Shown in pieces: positions 1 through 6,247 of a stretch of 8,271 bases of DNA (position 1 is its first letter; every line of letters begins with the position of its first letter). The stretch covers positions 1-8,271 of the forward strand of contig JAFYAD010000205.1 in NCBI GenBank assembly GCA_017540915.1. Direction: 5' to 3'. Under the pieces are notes generated by a model, which saw only the letters and a list, made by a program, of their open reading frames with translations, did not search any database and had not been told where the DNA came from. Both the position numbers and the translations under genes were made by a program. Source of the stretch: Lachnospiraceae bacterium. Its GTDB lineage: Bacteria > Bacillota_A > Clostridia > Lachnospirales > Lachnospiraceae.

Positions 1-298
1 CGACCGAAAGCTTTAAGCTTCCGGGGTTTGTAAATATAAACTCATCCTGTTTCTTGAGTATCTTAAGCGGTCCGGAATCCAACAGATAATCTGAATGAAT
101 TATCATATTAACAAACGCTTCTCTGATTGCTTTATGTATCGGCGTATCGTCCACGCGTTGCTGATTATCAAGGACAAAAGGTTTTTTCAAGTCAGCCGAT
201 AATTTGGGTGATACTTTCATAAAGAAATTGAAAAGATTGTTTTCCCAGGTAACTTCAACATGATTTTCTGTTTTTTGCAAGCCCTTTTTGCAGAAATA
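1..298 (-). pseudogene. 5'-truncated AlbA_2/GHKL-type (RecG-like) ATP-binding protein fragment
   Basis: The minus strand has an uninterrupted frame of 99 codons running off the left edge. It shows the signature of the C-terminal GHKL-like ATPase module (HATPase_c_4) of the family often labelled 'putative DNA binding / RecG-like helicase-related protein': VTWENNLFNFFMKVSPKLSADL, then RVDDTPIHKAIREAFVN, IIHSDY and IFTNPGSL. In full-length relatives this follows an N-terminal AlbA_2 (Schlafen-type) domain of roughly 200 residues. Here that part is absent: the frame is closed by TGA at 299-301 and TAA at 305-307, and the stop codon of the DUF4143 ATPase gene lies 23 bp further upstream. The first in-frame ATG (218-220) has no ribosome binding site and would start inside the fold. 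The piece visible here has no internal frameshift, so truncation may be recent or caused by rearrangement. Family assignment rests on recalled motifs. The far end lies outside the window. Confidence 0.7.
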
Positions 299-323
299 TC
301 ACTTTTAAACATCACCCAACAGG

Positions 324-1607
324 TTAATCTTTCAGACATCCGATCGGCACAACATATACTCCGTCTTTTCGCTGATATGCATAACTATCCGTACCAGACA
401 ACACCATAAGAAACGAAGGTTCATGCATCCGGGTAGTATCGATCTTATCCGCAAGTTCTTTCAATGTCTTGGCTCCATGCTCTATCAATGTATCTCCGCC
501 AAGCTTGATCTCTATAAGGCCATAATCGCCATTATTCAGATGAATAACCGCATCACACTCCAGCCCGCTCTTATCTCTGTAATGATAAAGCTGTCCTCCG
601 AGTGCATCAGCATATATCCTCAGATCCCTTATACACATAGTTTCAAACATGAGCCCAAACGTATTCAGGTCATTCATTAAATCTTTAGGATAAATACCCA
701 GTGCAGCTGTGGCAATCGAAGGATCAACAAAGTACCTTGTATCAGATGTTCTTACGACTGTTTTTGACCTGAGATTCGGATTCCATGCCGGCAGATCCTC
801 AACAACAAAAATCTTTTTCAACGCATTTACATATGACAGAACCGTATCTTCATCCAATGTCTGAGAATCATTCGCATCCATGTCAGCCTTGAGAGCAGCA
901 TTGCTAACCTGTGCTCCTTGATTTCTGGCATACGAACGCATAAGAAGTCTCGCCCGTTGTTCATTCCTGTTTATTCCATCAACTCTTGATATGTCATTAC
1001 CAATAACTGATTCATAATAATTCAGAGCCTGGTCAAGTGCTATCTCCTTATCCTTCTGCAAAACAGCCCTGGGCCAGCCACCCCTGCAGACAAGATATGA
1101 TATATCTTCGACACTCAGACCGTTTACAGATGCAAGCGACTCTCCGGGATTTTCGTCAAATAGCGCCTTTATACTAACCTCTCCATTGGACTCCCCGGAT
1201 TCAAATAAGGACATGGGACGCATCTTGATCCTCGCATATCGTCCGGTTCCCGAATGTTCCATTTTTGAAATATCGACCGGGACAGACGATCCGGTCAGAA
1301 TATACATTCCCTCGGATCCTCCATGATCAACCGAAAACCGGATACTGTCCCATAATGTTGGTGCAATCTGCCATTCATCAATCAGTCTCGGCAACTCGCC
1401 CGCAAGCAAAACAGATGGTTTTATCTCAGCCATCCTAAGATTCTGTTCTTTCTTCTCAGGCTCATCCATGTACAATATGCTTGCAGCAATCTGCTCAGCT
1501 GTTGTAGTCTTTCCACACCACTTGGGGCCTTCGATCAGAACTGCTCCGGCACTTTTCAGTTTTCTTTCCAAAAGCCTGTCAGCAACCCTCTTCTTGTAAT
1601 CATCCAT
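324..1607 (-). CDS. AAA_14 / DUF4143 family ATP-binding protein, apparently intact
   Basis: This encodes 427 residues, a normal length for the family. The N-terminal AAA_14 ATPase domain (about residues 15-145) has an intact Walker A, GPKWCGKT, at 27-34. Its Walker B is RLIDEW at 74-79 with D77 and E78, and it has a sensor-like ILTGSS at 103-108 and the family-typical R-x-x-P-x-S-L-F-E stretch near 130-136. The DUF4143 part follows, with GGWP at 176-179. The C-terminal segment has a PD-(D/E)XK-like pattern: E350/D352 in GLECDAVI, then E366-I-K368 in GLIEIKLGG. Members are widespread, often multicopy and accessory, and their cellular role is not established. The ATG at 1605-1607 is followed by the usual KKRVADRLLERKL start. 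The ribosome site is only a modest AAGGAA about 11 bases upstream. Three direct repeats lie 52-113 bases upstream of the start codon and may control it. It stands alone between debris on both sides, which suggests acquisition. Confidence 0.9.
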   Translation of the reverse strand: MDDYKKRVADRLLERKLKSAGAVLIEGPKWCGKTTTAEQIAASILYMDEPEKKEQNLRMAEIKPSVLLAGELPRLIDEWQIAPTLWDSIRFSVDHGGSEGMYILTGSSVPVDISKMEHSGTGRYARIKMRPMSLFESGESNGEVSIKALFDENPGESLASVNGLSVEDISYLVCRGGWPRAVLQKDKEIALDQALNYYESVIGNDISRVDGINRNEQRARLLMRSYARNQGAQVSNAALKADMDANDSQTLDEDTVLSYVNALKKIFVVEDLPAWNPNLRSKTVVRTSDTRYFVDPSIATAALGIYPKDLMNDLNTFGLMFETMCIRDLRIYADALGGQLYHYRDKSGLECDAVIHLNNGDYGLIEIKLGGDTLIEHGAKTLKELADKIDTTRMHEPSFLMVLSGTDSYAYQRKDGVYVVPIGCLKD

Positions 1608-1658
1608 AGAATTATTATTCCTTGTTTCCTATTTTCTATACAGCAACAATATCATACA

Positions 1659-1720
1659 TTCGGTTATTTGGCAATAATCCTTTCGGCTGTTTGGCTATAA
1701 AATTTTCGGTTATTTGGCAT
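1659..1720. repeat. Three direct 16-bp repeats at an exact 23-bp period (iteron-like)
   Basis: The copies on the plus strand are TTCGGTTATTTGGCAA (1659-1674), TTCGGCTGTTTGGCTA (1682-1697) and TTCGGTTATTTGGCAT (1705-1720). Starts are 23 bp apart each time, about two helical turns. Copies 1 and 3 differ only in the last base; copy 2 differs from copy 1 at three positions. The intervening 7-8 bases are not conserved. The array sits upstream of the DUF4143 ATPase start, with a possible -10 hexamer TATGAT (minus strand, about 1652-1657) directly next to copy 1. The simplest reading is an array of operator or activator sites. No other copies were noticed in the window. Confidence 0.75.
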
Positions 1721-1760
1721 TAACTGTAGCTAAATCTTCCGACATTCTCAAAAGATTATT

Positions 1761-1803
1761 TCCGCTACTGAAACAAAGAATTGTTCCGGTGGCGGATTTT
1801 TTT
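1761..1803 (+). terminator. Strong rho-independent terminator on the plus strand with no plus-strand gene
   Basis: Bases 1761-1776 pair with 1781-1796 around an AGAA tetraloop, giving a 16-position stem with a single A-C mismatch (1771/1786), followed directly by seven Ts (1797-1803). Two pairs (1766-1791 and 1769-1788) are U-G wobbles only when the plus strand is transcribed; on the minus strand they would be A-C mismatches, and no T-run follows there. The orientation is therefore plus. No plausible plus-strand coding gene ends here. Confidence 0.75.
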
Positions 1804-1806
1804 ATT

Positions 1807-1835
1807 AAAAAAAGCAGAGGATCAAGCCCCCTGCT
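1807..1835 (-). terminator. Rho-independent terminator on the minus strand, end of the ssrA-side transcript
   Basis: Read on the minus strand, AGCAGGGG (1835-1828) pairs with CCTCTGCT (1820-1813) with one G-U wobble and a 7-base loop. A run of Ts follows (1812-1807). The stop codon of the orphan frame (1822-1824) lies inside the loop. It is back-to-back with the plus-strand terminator at 1761-1803, so transcription from both sides converges here. Confidence 0.7.
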
Positions 1836-2031
1836 CTTCTTTTTTAGTTATAAATCCCAATGCCTTAAATGCTTCCAGTACTGCCATGCTGATATCCAGC
1901 CCATATGACTTCTTAACCCATTTTCTGACGCCTCCGATTGACAGCGGATATGAATTCTGCCATTTTTCGGACTCTGCCTCGTATGGGGTACGAAAGCCAC
2001 AAATAAGGTAAATGCGCGTTTTTGTACACCT
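1822..2031 (-). pseudogene. Orphan 69-codon reading frame between ssrA and its terminator
   Basis: The minus-strand frame opens after TAA (2032-2034) and closes with TGA (1822-1824). Its translation has real-protein character: YEAESEKWQNSYPLSIGGV, then RKWVKKSYGLDIS, then AVLEAFKALGFITKKEEQGA. The lysine- and tryptophan-bearing helix followed by YGLDIS and a second helix could be a small helix-turn-helix-like domain or the tail of a larger protein. I do not recognise the family. The only in-frame ATG (1885-1887) would give about 20 residues, and no upstream start with a ribosome site is visible, so this is more likely the 3' end of a lost gene than an intact one. The rest of 1608-2061 contains only the repeats and terminators listed separately. 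Confidence 0.35.
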
Positions 2032-2064
2032 TTATGGATAGGTGTTCGTCAAAACGTGCTGTCG

Positions 2065-2412
2065 TGGACCAGACGGGAGTTGAACCCGTGTCCGAAAAAC
2101 GCTCCCCTGTACTTCTACGAGTGTATTCTGCCATTTCGGGTTGCCCCCATTCCCTCACGACACCACGGACAGACTCCCAATGCCGATTGGTAGCTTCATG
2201 ATACGCCCATCACCTCAAAGCTTTGGCAATGTCGTTTCTCACATAGTCGAAGCCGGTATCGGGATGTGTGAGTGCACCCCGGCCGACTGCCGCCAAAATT
2301 AGGCAGCGTATGCTAAATTATCGTTAGCGTTTAATTTTAATTTTGGATTTTAACGCGTTCCTGCGACTCGCTTCTCCAGCTTCACGTTCCCCGTCGAAAC
2401 CATTACTGGCCC
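2065..2412 (-). ncRNA. ssrA: Transfer-messenger RNA (tmRNA), one-piece
   Basis: This RNA rescues ribosomes stalled on mRNAs without a stop codon and tags the nascent protein for proteolysis, working with SmpB. The 5' end GGGCCAG (2412-2406) pairs with CTGGTCC (2072-2066) to form a 7-bp acceptor stem with one G-U pair, and position 2065 supplies the discriminator A. The conserved 5' segment GGTTTCGACGGGG follows. The T-arm is recognisable as ACGGGTTCAACTCCCGT near the 3' end. The mRNA-like part encodes the tag at 2299-2328. The bases after the discriminator are CGA rather than CCA, so the CCA tail must be added by nucleotidyltransferase. At 348 bases it has the usual length. The 5' half and 3' half are contiguous, so this is not a permuted two-piece tmRNA. 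Confidence 0.95.
2299..2328 (-). other. tmRNA tag-peptide reading frame, ANDNLAYAA then TAA
   Basis: The nine codons GCT AAC GAT AAT TTA GCA TAC GCT GCC precede TAA. The resume codon GCT is inferred by alignment with the E. coli arrangement (GCA AAC GAC after the A-rich stretch). With the alanine from the charged tmRNA the tag is (A)ANDNLAYAA. Its hydrophobic ...AYAA end fits the ClpXP degron pattern of other bacterial tags. Confidence 0.9.
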
Positions 2413-2423
2413 GTTTACTGTCT

Positions 2424-2452
2424 GTCATATATATACGACACGATCCCAACAA
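2424..2452 (-). promoter_or_regulatory. Possible ssrA promoter
   Basis: On the minus strand TTGTTG (2452-2447) is 17 bp from TATGAC (2429-2424), within an alternating TATATATA tract, just upstream of the mature tmRNA 5' end at 2412. The match is only moderate and the AT-rich tract permits other -10 placements. A promoter is expected here because the gap to the preceding gene is 61 bp and tmRNA is normally expressed strongly. Confidence 0.35.
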
Positions 2453-2473
2453 AATCAGGGGGTTTTGAAAAAA

Positions 2474-3142
2474 TCAACGTTTTTCCACAACCTCGTTTCG
2501 ATTTTTGTATATGGATCCTGCCGGAATGACGCCTCTGACACTTGAAAGAGGATAAATATTGGTACCGGGACCTACAACTGTCCCGGGATTTAAGATACTG
2601 CCGCATCCCACCTCGACATTATCCCCCAGCATCGCACCGAATTTTTTGAGACCGGTCTCTATCTTCTCGTCACCGCACTTTACCACTACGAGGGTCTTAT
2701 CGCTCTTTACGTTGGAAGTTATGGATCCGGCTCCCATATGGGATTTATAACCCAATACAGAGTCCCCCACGTAATTGTAGTGGGGAACCTGTACATTGTC
2801 AAAGATGATATCGTTCTTGATCTCCGTGGAATTGCCCACAACGGCATTTTTGCCTATGATAGCGGAACCTCTGATAAAAGCGCAATGCCTTATCTCTGCA
2901 CCCTCATCTATGATGAGCGGTCCGTTTAACGCAGCAGTAGGGGCTAACTTTGCAGACTTTGCCACCCAGATATCTTCTCCTATCCGGTCAAACTTCTGCG
3001 GATCAAGAGTGGGACCAAGCTCTAAAATATAACCTTTTATGGACCCCAGCGCTTCCCAGGGATATTCAAATCTTTTCAGCAGATCTGAAGCGATGGTATG
3101 CTCCAGATCATACATGTTGACGATCAAAGCCTGCTCTATCAT
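2474..3142 (-). CDS. Left-handed beta-helix acyltransferase related to the GlmU C-terminal domain
   Basis: This 222-residue protein has a helical N-terminal section (1-58) followed by hexapeptide repeats from about 59 to 210. The stretch PHYNYVGDSVLGYKSHMGAG (120-139) matches the GlmU acetyltransferase active-site region, where E. coli has GHLTYLGDAEIG; H121 is the counterpart of the catalytic histidine. ITSNVK (141-146) replaces the GlmU ITCNYDG motif. The nucleotidyltransferase domain of true GlmU is missing, so this cannot be a bifunctional GlmU. It is often named 'UDP-N-acetylglucosamine pyrophosphorylase-related'. The acyl acceptor is unknown; a nucleotide sugar is only an inference. Like other LbH enzymes it is probably a cytoplasmic trimer. 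The start ATG overlaps the stop of the SPFH gene as ATGA, implying translational coupling and co-expression. An in-frame ATG at residue 10 is a weaker alternative start. No terminator is visible before ssrA. Confidence 0.85.
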   Translation of the reverse strand: MIEQALIVNMYDLEHTIASDLLKRFEYPWEALGSIKGYILELGPTLDPQKFDRIGEDIWVAKSAKLAPTAALNGPLIIDEGAEIRHCAFIRGSAIIGKNAVVGNSTEIKNDIIFDNVQVPHYNYVGDSVLGYKSHMGAGSITSNVKSDKTLVVVKCGDEKIETGLKKFGAMLGDNVEVGCGSILNPGTVVGPGTNIYPLSSVRGVIPAGSIYKNRNEVVEKR

Positions 3143-4092
3143 TTGTTTTTCACCGATTCCAGAACGCCCTCGGCAAGACCTGCGATTCCCTGTATCTCAG
3201 AGGGGATGATGATCTTGGTGGCCTGTCCGTTGGATGCAGCCTTAAACGCCTCAAGAGAGCGTATCTTCACGATCTGCTCTGTTGTAAGACCTGCCTCCTG
3301 CAACATCTTGATAGCATCTGCCTCAGCCTGATTGTGAAGACGGATGGACTCTGAATGACCTTCTGCCTCTTTTACAAGACCGACCTTCTGTGCCTCTGCA
3401 CGAAGAACTGCAGACTCTCTCTCACCTTCAGCCTTGAGGATGGCTGACTTCTTCTCACCTTCTGCGATAAGGATAGCCTCACGTCTCTCACGCTCTGCCT
3501 TCATCTGCTTCTCCATGGCTTCCTGGATAGCGCGCGGCGGCATGATGTTCTTAAGCTCAACACGGTTTACCTTGATACCCCAGGGATCGGTAGCAACATC
3601 AATAGCCTCACGCATACGTCCGTTTATGGCATCACGGCTTGTGAGAGTCTCATCAAGCTCGAGAGAACCGATAACGTTACGAAGTGTTGTGGCTGTGATA
3701 TTCTCAATAGCCATGATAGGATTTTCAACACCGTAGGTGTAGAGTTTCGGATCAGTGATGTAATAGTAAACCACTGTATCGATCTGCATTGTAACGTTAT
3801 CTTTTGTGATAACGGGCTGGGGCGGGAAATCCGCAACCTGCTCTTTTAAGCTCACTCTGTTGACAACACGGTCGATCACCGGGATGATGATGTTAAGACC
3901 GGCAGAAAGAGTGTTGTGATAACGGCCGAATCTCTCGATGATATAGCAGTGTGCCTGTGGCACGATCTTGATCCAGCTGCAGATGATGATAGCCAGAACG
4001 ATCAGAATGATAATAACAATTGGCATTGTATTTACCTCCTTCTTTGGTAAGTCTTCAAGAAACAGCAATGCTGTGCTTAATAATGCACTCAT
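3139..4092 (-). CDS. SPFH/band-7 (stomatin-like, QmcA-type) membrane protein
   Basis: From the upstream ATG the product has 317 residues. A single hydrophobic anchor (residues 24-40, PIVIIILIVLAIIICSW) is followed by IVPQAHCYIIERFGRYHNTL (43-62), LKEQVADFPPQPVITKDNVT (82-101) and DPWGIKVNRVELKNI (169-183). These are hallmarks of the stomatin/paraslipin branch of SPFH proteins. From about 190 a charged coiled coil begins, with 11-residue repeats ILIAEGEKKSA, ILKAEGERESA and VLRAEAQKVGL (208-240). The end, ATKIIIPSEIQGIAGL (291-306), is typical for Clostridia. Such proteins oligomerise into ring- or cage-like membrane microdomain scaffolds; the specific client here is unknown. No nfeD partner gene is adjacent, although this pairing is common. 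A second in-frame ATG (4024-4026, residue 23) has a perfect AAGGAGGT site and matches the usual family N-terminus, giving 295 residues. I list the longer form because its own AAGGAGG and a promoter lie directly upstream. Either start may be used. Confidence 0.92.
   Translation of the reverse strand: MSALLSTALLFLEDLPKKEVNTMPIVIIILIVLAIIICSWIKIVPQAHCYIIERFGRYHNTLSAGLNIIIPVIDRVVNRVSLKEQVADFPPQPVITKDNVTMQIDTVVYYYITDPKLYTYGVENPIMAIENITATTLRNVIGSLELDETLTSRDAINGRMREAIDVATDPWGIKVNRVELKNIMPPRAIQEAMEKQMKAERERREAILIAEGEKKSAILKAEGERESAVLRAEAQKVGLVKEAEGHSESIRLHNQAEADAIKMLQEAGLTTEQIVKIRSLEAFKAASNGQATKIIIPSEIQGIAGLAEGVLESVKNK
4034..4041 (-). promoter_or_regulatory. Internal ribosome binding site for a shorter SPFH form
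   Basis: AAGGAGGT on the minus strand ends seven bases before the ATG at 4024-4026, which is in frame with the longer form. The upstream ATG at 4090-4092 has an equally good AAGGAGG at 4100-4106. Two optimal, in-frame initiation sites 66 bases apart make the start ambiguous. Family N-termini usually correspond to the downstream one (MPIV...). Confidence 0.7.
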
Positions 4093-4126
4093 TTAGCTCC
4101 CTCCTTTTCCTGAGTTTACAGTAATA

Positions 4127-4155
4127 ATTTTAACTGTATCCTCTTGAAATATCAA
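4127..4155 (-). promoter_or_regulatory. Near-consensus vegetative promoter for the SPFH-acyltransferase operon
   Basis: On the minus strand TTGATA (4155-4150) and TAAAAT (4132-4127) are separated by 17 bp, each one mismatch from the sigma-A consensus TTGACA/TATAAT. Transcription would begin near 4120, leaving a leader of about 28 bases to the ATG at 4092. The -35 box starts two bases beyond the topB stop codon. Palindromic arms TACAGT/ACTGTA flank and overlap the -10 region (about 4118-4138) and could be an operator. Confidence 0.65.
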
Positions 4156-4156
4156 C

Positions 4157-6205
4157 TCATTTTTTTGACTTTGTCTTTTTGTAAAAAGAGGCCGTGTTGC
4201 GGTAACAGTTCTTTAACGCAGCCCTGTTATCGATGCCCTTCACGGCTTCCGTCATGCCCACTATGAATCCGGAGAGCTTTTGCATATACTCATCTGCGCT
4301 TATAGTCCCTTCCGCAACCTGTGTCAGCCCCTTTTCCCAGCTTGCGGTAAGCTCGGGATTCAAAAGTGCCTTGATGGAAGCAAATACCACATCATACACC
4401 ATCTCCCCCCTCTGCCCCGGAGTTATGATCTGGGTTTTCTTGTTGATGTAGATATAACCTATGCGCTCAAGTTTGGCTATGATCTCGGCTCTGGTCGCCG
4501 AGGTCCCGATACCGCTTCCCTTGATCTGGGCACGCAGCTCCTCATCCTCTATGAGTTTTCCTGCATTTTCCATGGCCAGTATTATGGATCCGGAACTGTA
4601 TCTCGATGGCGGCGAGGTCTCTCCTTCTTTGATGTTGAAAGCCGAGACGGGTATCTTACTGCCTTTTTTCAGGGAAGCCACAGCCTCCAGAAGACTGTCG
4701 TCGGAAATTTCTATCTCCTCTGTCTCATCTCCGTTTTTCTGCTTTTCGCCAGGTTCTACCTCGGACTTGTCCCTTTTCTTCATGAAAGAGTACTCCATGA
4801 CCTCCAGATAGCCTTTTTCCTTCAGCATCTTGAAGTTGGTAAAAAAGCTCTCATTCTTTACTTCCGTTACCAGAGAAACCTTTGTGTACTCCGCCGGAGG
4901 GTAAAAGATGGCCAGAAACCTTCTCACAATAGTCTCGTAAATATTCAGTTTTAAGGGTGACAGGCCGTTCAAAGCCCCAAGCCCCTGTCCTGTGGGTATA
5001 ATGGCATAGTGGTCCGTGATCTGTTTGTCATCCGTATAGCGGCTCTTTTCGATGCCTTTATGCAGATTTTCTCCCATGATCTTATCGCAGAAGGGCTTGA
5101 ATGTTGCCATGCCCGAAAGCCCGCCTATGTTTTTATGGATCTCTTTTGCTATGGCTGTGGACAAAACCCTGGCATCCGTTCTGGGATAGGTCACCAGCTT
5201 CTTTTCGTACAATTCCTGTACAACCTCAAGGGTCTGATCGGGACTGATCTTGAACATCTTGGAGCACGCATTCTGAAGCTCTGCAAGATTGTATAAAAGA
5301 GGCGGATTCTTTTTATCCTTTTTGCGGGAAACATTCTGCACCGTAGCCTCCGCCGGCATCACTTCCGAAAGTGAAGCAATGAGCGCCTCGGCGTCTTTTC
5401 TCTCCTTAAATCCGTTGTCCTTGTACAGCGCCGGGGAGTTATACCATGATGACTGCTCTGTGACCTTCCAGTCTCCGTTGATGACGGTTCCCGATATGGT
5501 CATATCGGATATGACCCTGTAAAAAGATGTCTTTTTGAAATCCCTGATCTCTCTCTCCCGTCTCACCACCATTCCCAAAACACAGGTCATGACACGGCCC
5601 ACGGAGATGGCCACATATTTTTCCGCGCCTAAAAACTCATGGACATCATATCCGTATTTAAGGCTCAAAAGCCTTGAAAAATTTATGCTCATGAGATAAT
5701 CTTCCTTTGCCCTCAGATAGGCTGCGGCACTCAGATTATCATATTCGGAAAGATCCTTTGCCTCCCTGATGCCGCGCAGGATCTCGTCCTTTGTCTGGGA
5801 ATCTATCCAGACTCTCTTTTTGGTCTTTCCCGTGACATGGGCTTCCTGATCCACAAGGCGGTAAATGTATTCTCCCTCCCGCCCCGAGTCGGTGCAGACG
5901 TATATGGTATCCACATCCTCGCGGTTTAAAAGCTCTGCCACTATCTTATACTGTTTTGCGGCGCTCTTTATGACCTCATATTTCCACTCTGTGGGAATAA
6001 AGGGCAATGTGTCCAGCGACCATCTTTTTAATGCGGCATCATAAACCTCAGGATAGCTCATGGTGATAAGATGACCCACGCACCATGTCACTATAGCCCT
6101 GTCGCACTCCAGAAAGCCGCCACGGTCGGACATTTTAAGATCCATGGCCTCGGCGAACTGTCTGGCGACGGAAGGTTTTTCCGCTATAAATAATGCTTTT
6201 CCCAA
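4157..6205 (-). CDS. topB: DNA topoisomerase III (type IA), TTG start
   Basis: This 682-residue type IA topoisomerase relaxes or decatenates DNA by cutting one strand through a tyrosine phosphodiester. The TOPRIM domain spans about 3-145, with E9 in AEKPS (8-12), the VTWCVGHL stretch (39-46) and TDSGREGEYI (105-114). The second acid of the DxD motif is G108, as in Bacillus TopB (TDAGREGE), so this is a family trait rather than a defect. The catalytic tyrosine is Y340 in VTYPRTDAR (338-346). ISVGRVMTCVLGMVV (200-214) and GSGIGTSATRAEII (563-576) are further family signatures. The C-terminus ends in a basic KKTKSKK with no cysteine zinc fingers, somewhat shorter than B. subtilis TopB (about 727). 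The initiator is TTG (6203-6205), required to keep the AEKPS motif; GGGAG lies six bases upstream and no nearer ATG exists. It begins 42 bp after the DUF234-like ATPase gene and may be cotranscribed with it. Confidence 0.95.
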   Translation of the reverse strand: MGKALFIAEKPSVARQFAEAMDLKMSDRGGFLECDRAIVTWCVGHLITMSYPEVYDAALKRWSLDTLPFIPTEWKYEVIKSAAKQYKIVAELLNREDVDTIYVCTDSGREGEYIYRLVDQEAHVTGKTKKRVWIDSQTKDEILRGIREAKDLSEYDNLSAAAYLRAKEDYLMSINFSRLLSLKYGYDVHEFLGAEKYVAISVGRVMTCVLGMVVRREREIRDFKKTSFYRVISDMTISGTVINGDWKVTEQSSWYNSPALYKDNGFKERKDAEALIASLSEVMPAEATVQNVSRKKDKKNPPLLYNLAELQNACSKMFKISPDQTLEVVQELYEKKLVTYPRTDARVLSTAIAKEIHKNIGGLSGMATFKPFCDKIMGENLHKGIEKSRYTDDKQITDHYAIIPTGQGLGALNGLSPLKLNIYETIVRRFLAIFYPPAEYTKVSLVTEVKNESFFTNFKMLKEKGYLEVMEYSFMKKRDKSEVEPGEKQKNGDETEEIEISDDSLLEAVASLKKGSKIPVSAFNIKEGETSPPSRYSSGSIILAMENAGKLIEDEELRAQIKGSGIGTSATRAEIIAKLERIGYIYINKKTQIITPGQRGEMVYDVVFASIKALLNPELTASWEKGLTQVAEGTISADEYMQKLSGFIVGMTEAVKGIDNRAALKNCYRNTASFYKKTKSKK

Positions 6206-6247
6206 ATCTTTCTCCCGTATAGTATGCCCCTTATGACGTTTTCTGTA

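Noticed and set aside
105..110. Left part of window as a second complete gene
   Set aside because: The frame at 1-298 lacks a start and its family's N-terminal domain, so it was annotated as a fragment instead.
1659..1720. CRISPR array
   Set aside because: There are only three 16-bp units with 7-base gaps and no cas genes; spacers of that size are not CRISPR-like.
1659..1803. Type III toxin-antitoxin RNA (tandem repeats followed by a terminator)
   Set aside because: The layout is superficially similar, but no ToxN-like gene lies downstream on the plus strand, where the orphan frame and ssrA run in the opposite direction. The repeats are also few and short.
2026..2045. Hairpin ACACCT-N8-AGGTGT just after ssrA as its terminator
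   Set aside because: No T-run follows on either strand. The structure at 1807-1835 is a much better terminator.
1913..2158. 81-codon minus-strand open frame covering the tmRNA 3' half
   Set aside because: It reads through the tmRNA T-arm and acceptor stem (GSTPVWSTT is a common spurious translation there) and has no ribosome site.
4280..4954. 224-codon plus-strand frame opposite topB
   Set aside because: It is antisense to a clearly conserved topoisomerase gene, has low-complexity leucine/serine-rich translation and no family signature.
6028..6205. TopB TOPRIM defect (G108 in place of the second DxD aspartate)
   Set aside because: Bacillus TopB has the same TDxGREGE pattern, so this is normal for Firmicute enzymes.
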